A DNA stretch of 64,000 bases, taken from assembly GCF_003955685.1 (NCBI RefSeq), contig NZ_RXHJ01000001.1, positions 124,001 through 188,000 of the forward strand. Direction: 5' to 3'. Source of the stretch: Corynebacterium hylobatis (lineage in GTDB: Bacteria; Actinomycetota; Actinomycetes; Mycobacteriales; Mycobacteriaceae). Numbering within the stretch: the stretch's first letter is position 1; the number at the start of each line of letters is the position of its first letter. A model generated the notes under the pieces. The model was not told where the DNA came from, ran no database searches, and saw nothing but the letters and a program-made list of their open reading frames with translations. This document shows positions 64,000-64,000 of this stretch, piece after piece. A program made the translations under genes and the position numbers.

Positions 64000-64000
64000 A

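Overview
The window is a contiguous piece of a high-GC actinobacterial chromosome, almost certainly Corynebacterium. The gene order leuC/ltbR - tRNA-Glu/tRNA-Gln - gltX - FAH hydrolase - dnaQ - cNMP/CBS protein - leuB - serA - ilvCNB - mscCG - ilvD - lysG/lysE - gatB - pfkA - viuB - gatA - gatC resembles, from memory, one arm of the C. glutamicum chromosome. Other signs are an ilvBNC leader peptide almost identical to the C. glutamicum one, an MscCG channel with the extra C-terminal membrane segment, and many leaderless promoters (TANNNT about 7 nt before the start codon).

Layout. 1-5.3 kb: leuC with its divergent IclR regulator LtbR, then a two-gene operon of an SbnA-like enzyme and an unusual FAD/NAD(P)-domain plus PLP-decarboxylase fusion. 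5.3-15.1 kb is an accessory block: a RelA/SpoT-like HD protein, a two-gene P-loop GTPase module flanked by short direct repeats, guanine deaminase, and a complete Wadjet (JetABCD/MksBEFG-type) anti-plasmid system whose JetD is fused in frame to a GNAT acetyltransferase. 15.2-16.2 kb: two identical tRNA-Glu genes around a 0.7-kb near-geneless spacer holding a decayed small ORF, then tRNA-Gln.

16.4-28.9 kb: a DUF2975/Xre pair behind a tandem palindromic operator, gltX, an esterase, isochorismate synthase, FAH hydrolase, DnaQ-like exonuclease, a cNMP/CBS/nucleotidyltransferase signalling protein, a lipoprotein, leuB, and an OsmC/acyl-CoA-dehydrogenase-like/flavin reductase operon. 29.1-43.3 kb: serA, a DUF262 protein (possible defence gene), an NrtA/SsuA-type ABC importer, a 48-residue small protein, ilvC-ilvN-ilvB with its attenuator, mscCG, a PH-domain protein and ilvD. 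Branched-chain amino acid synthesis (leuC, leuB, ilvBNC, ilvD) dominates the housekeeping content.

43.3-64 kb: a GT87 mannosyltransferase, a 13E12-type HNH nuclease, DoxX protein, secreted HNH nuclease, glutathionyl-hydroquinone-reductase-like protein, the lysine exporter pair lysG/lysE, a DUF1254/1214 protein, aldo/keto reductase, gatB, a PrpF-like protein, a decayed SRPBCC gene, mug, pfkA, two MFS exporters, an iron-regulated ViuB protein, a small DNA-binding-like protein, a YczE-like membrane protein, gatA and gatC.

The most unusual items are the JetD-GNAT fusion with a preserved internal ribosome binding site, the repeat-flanked GTPase module, and the SbnA/FAD-PLP fusion operon.
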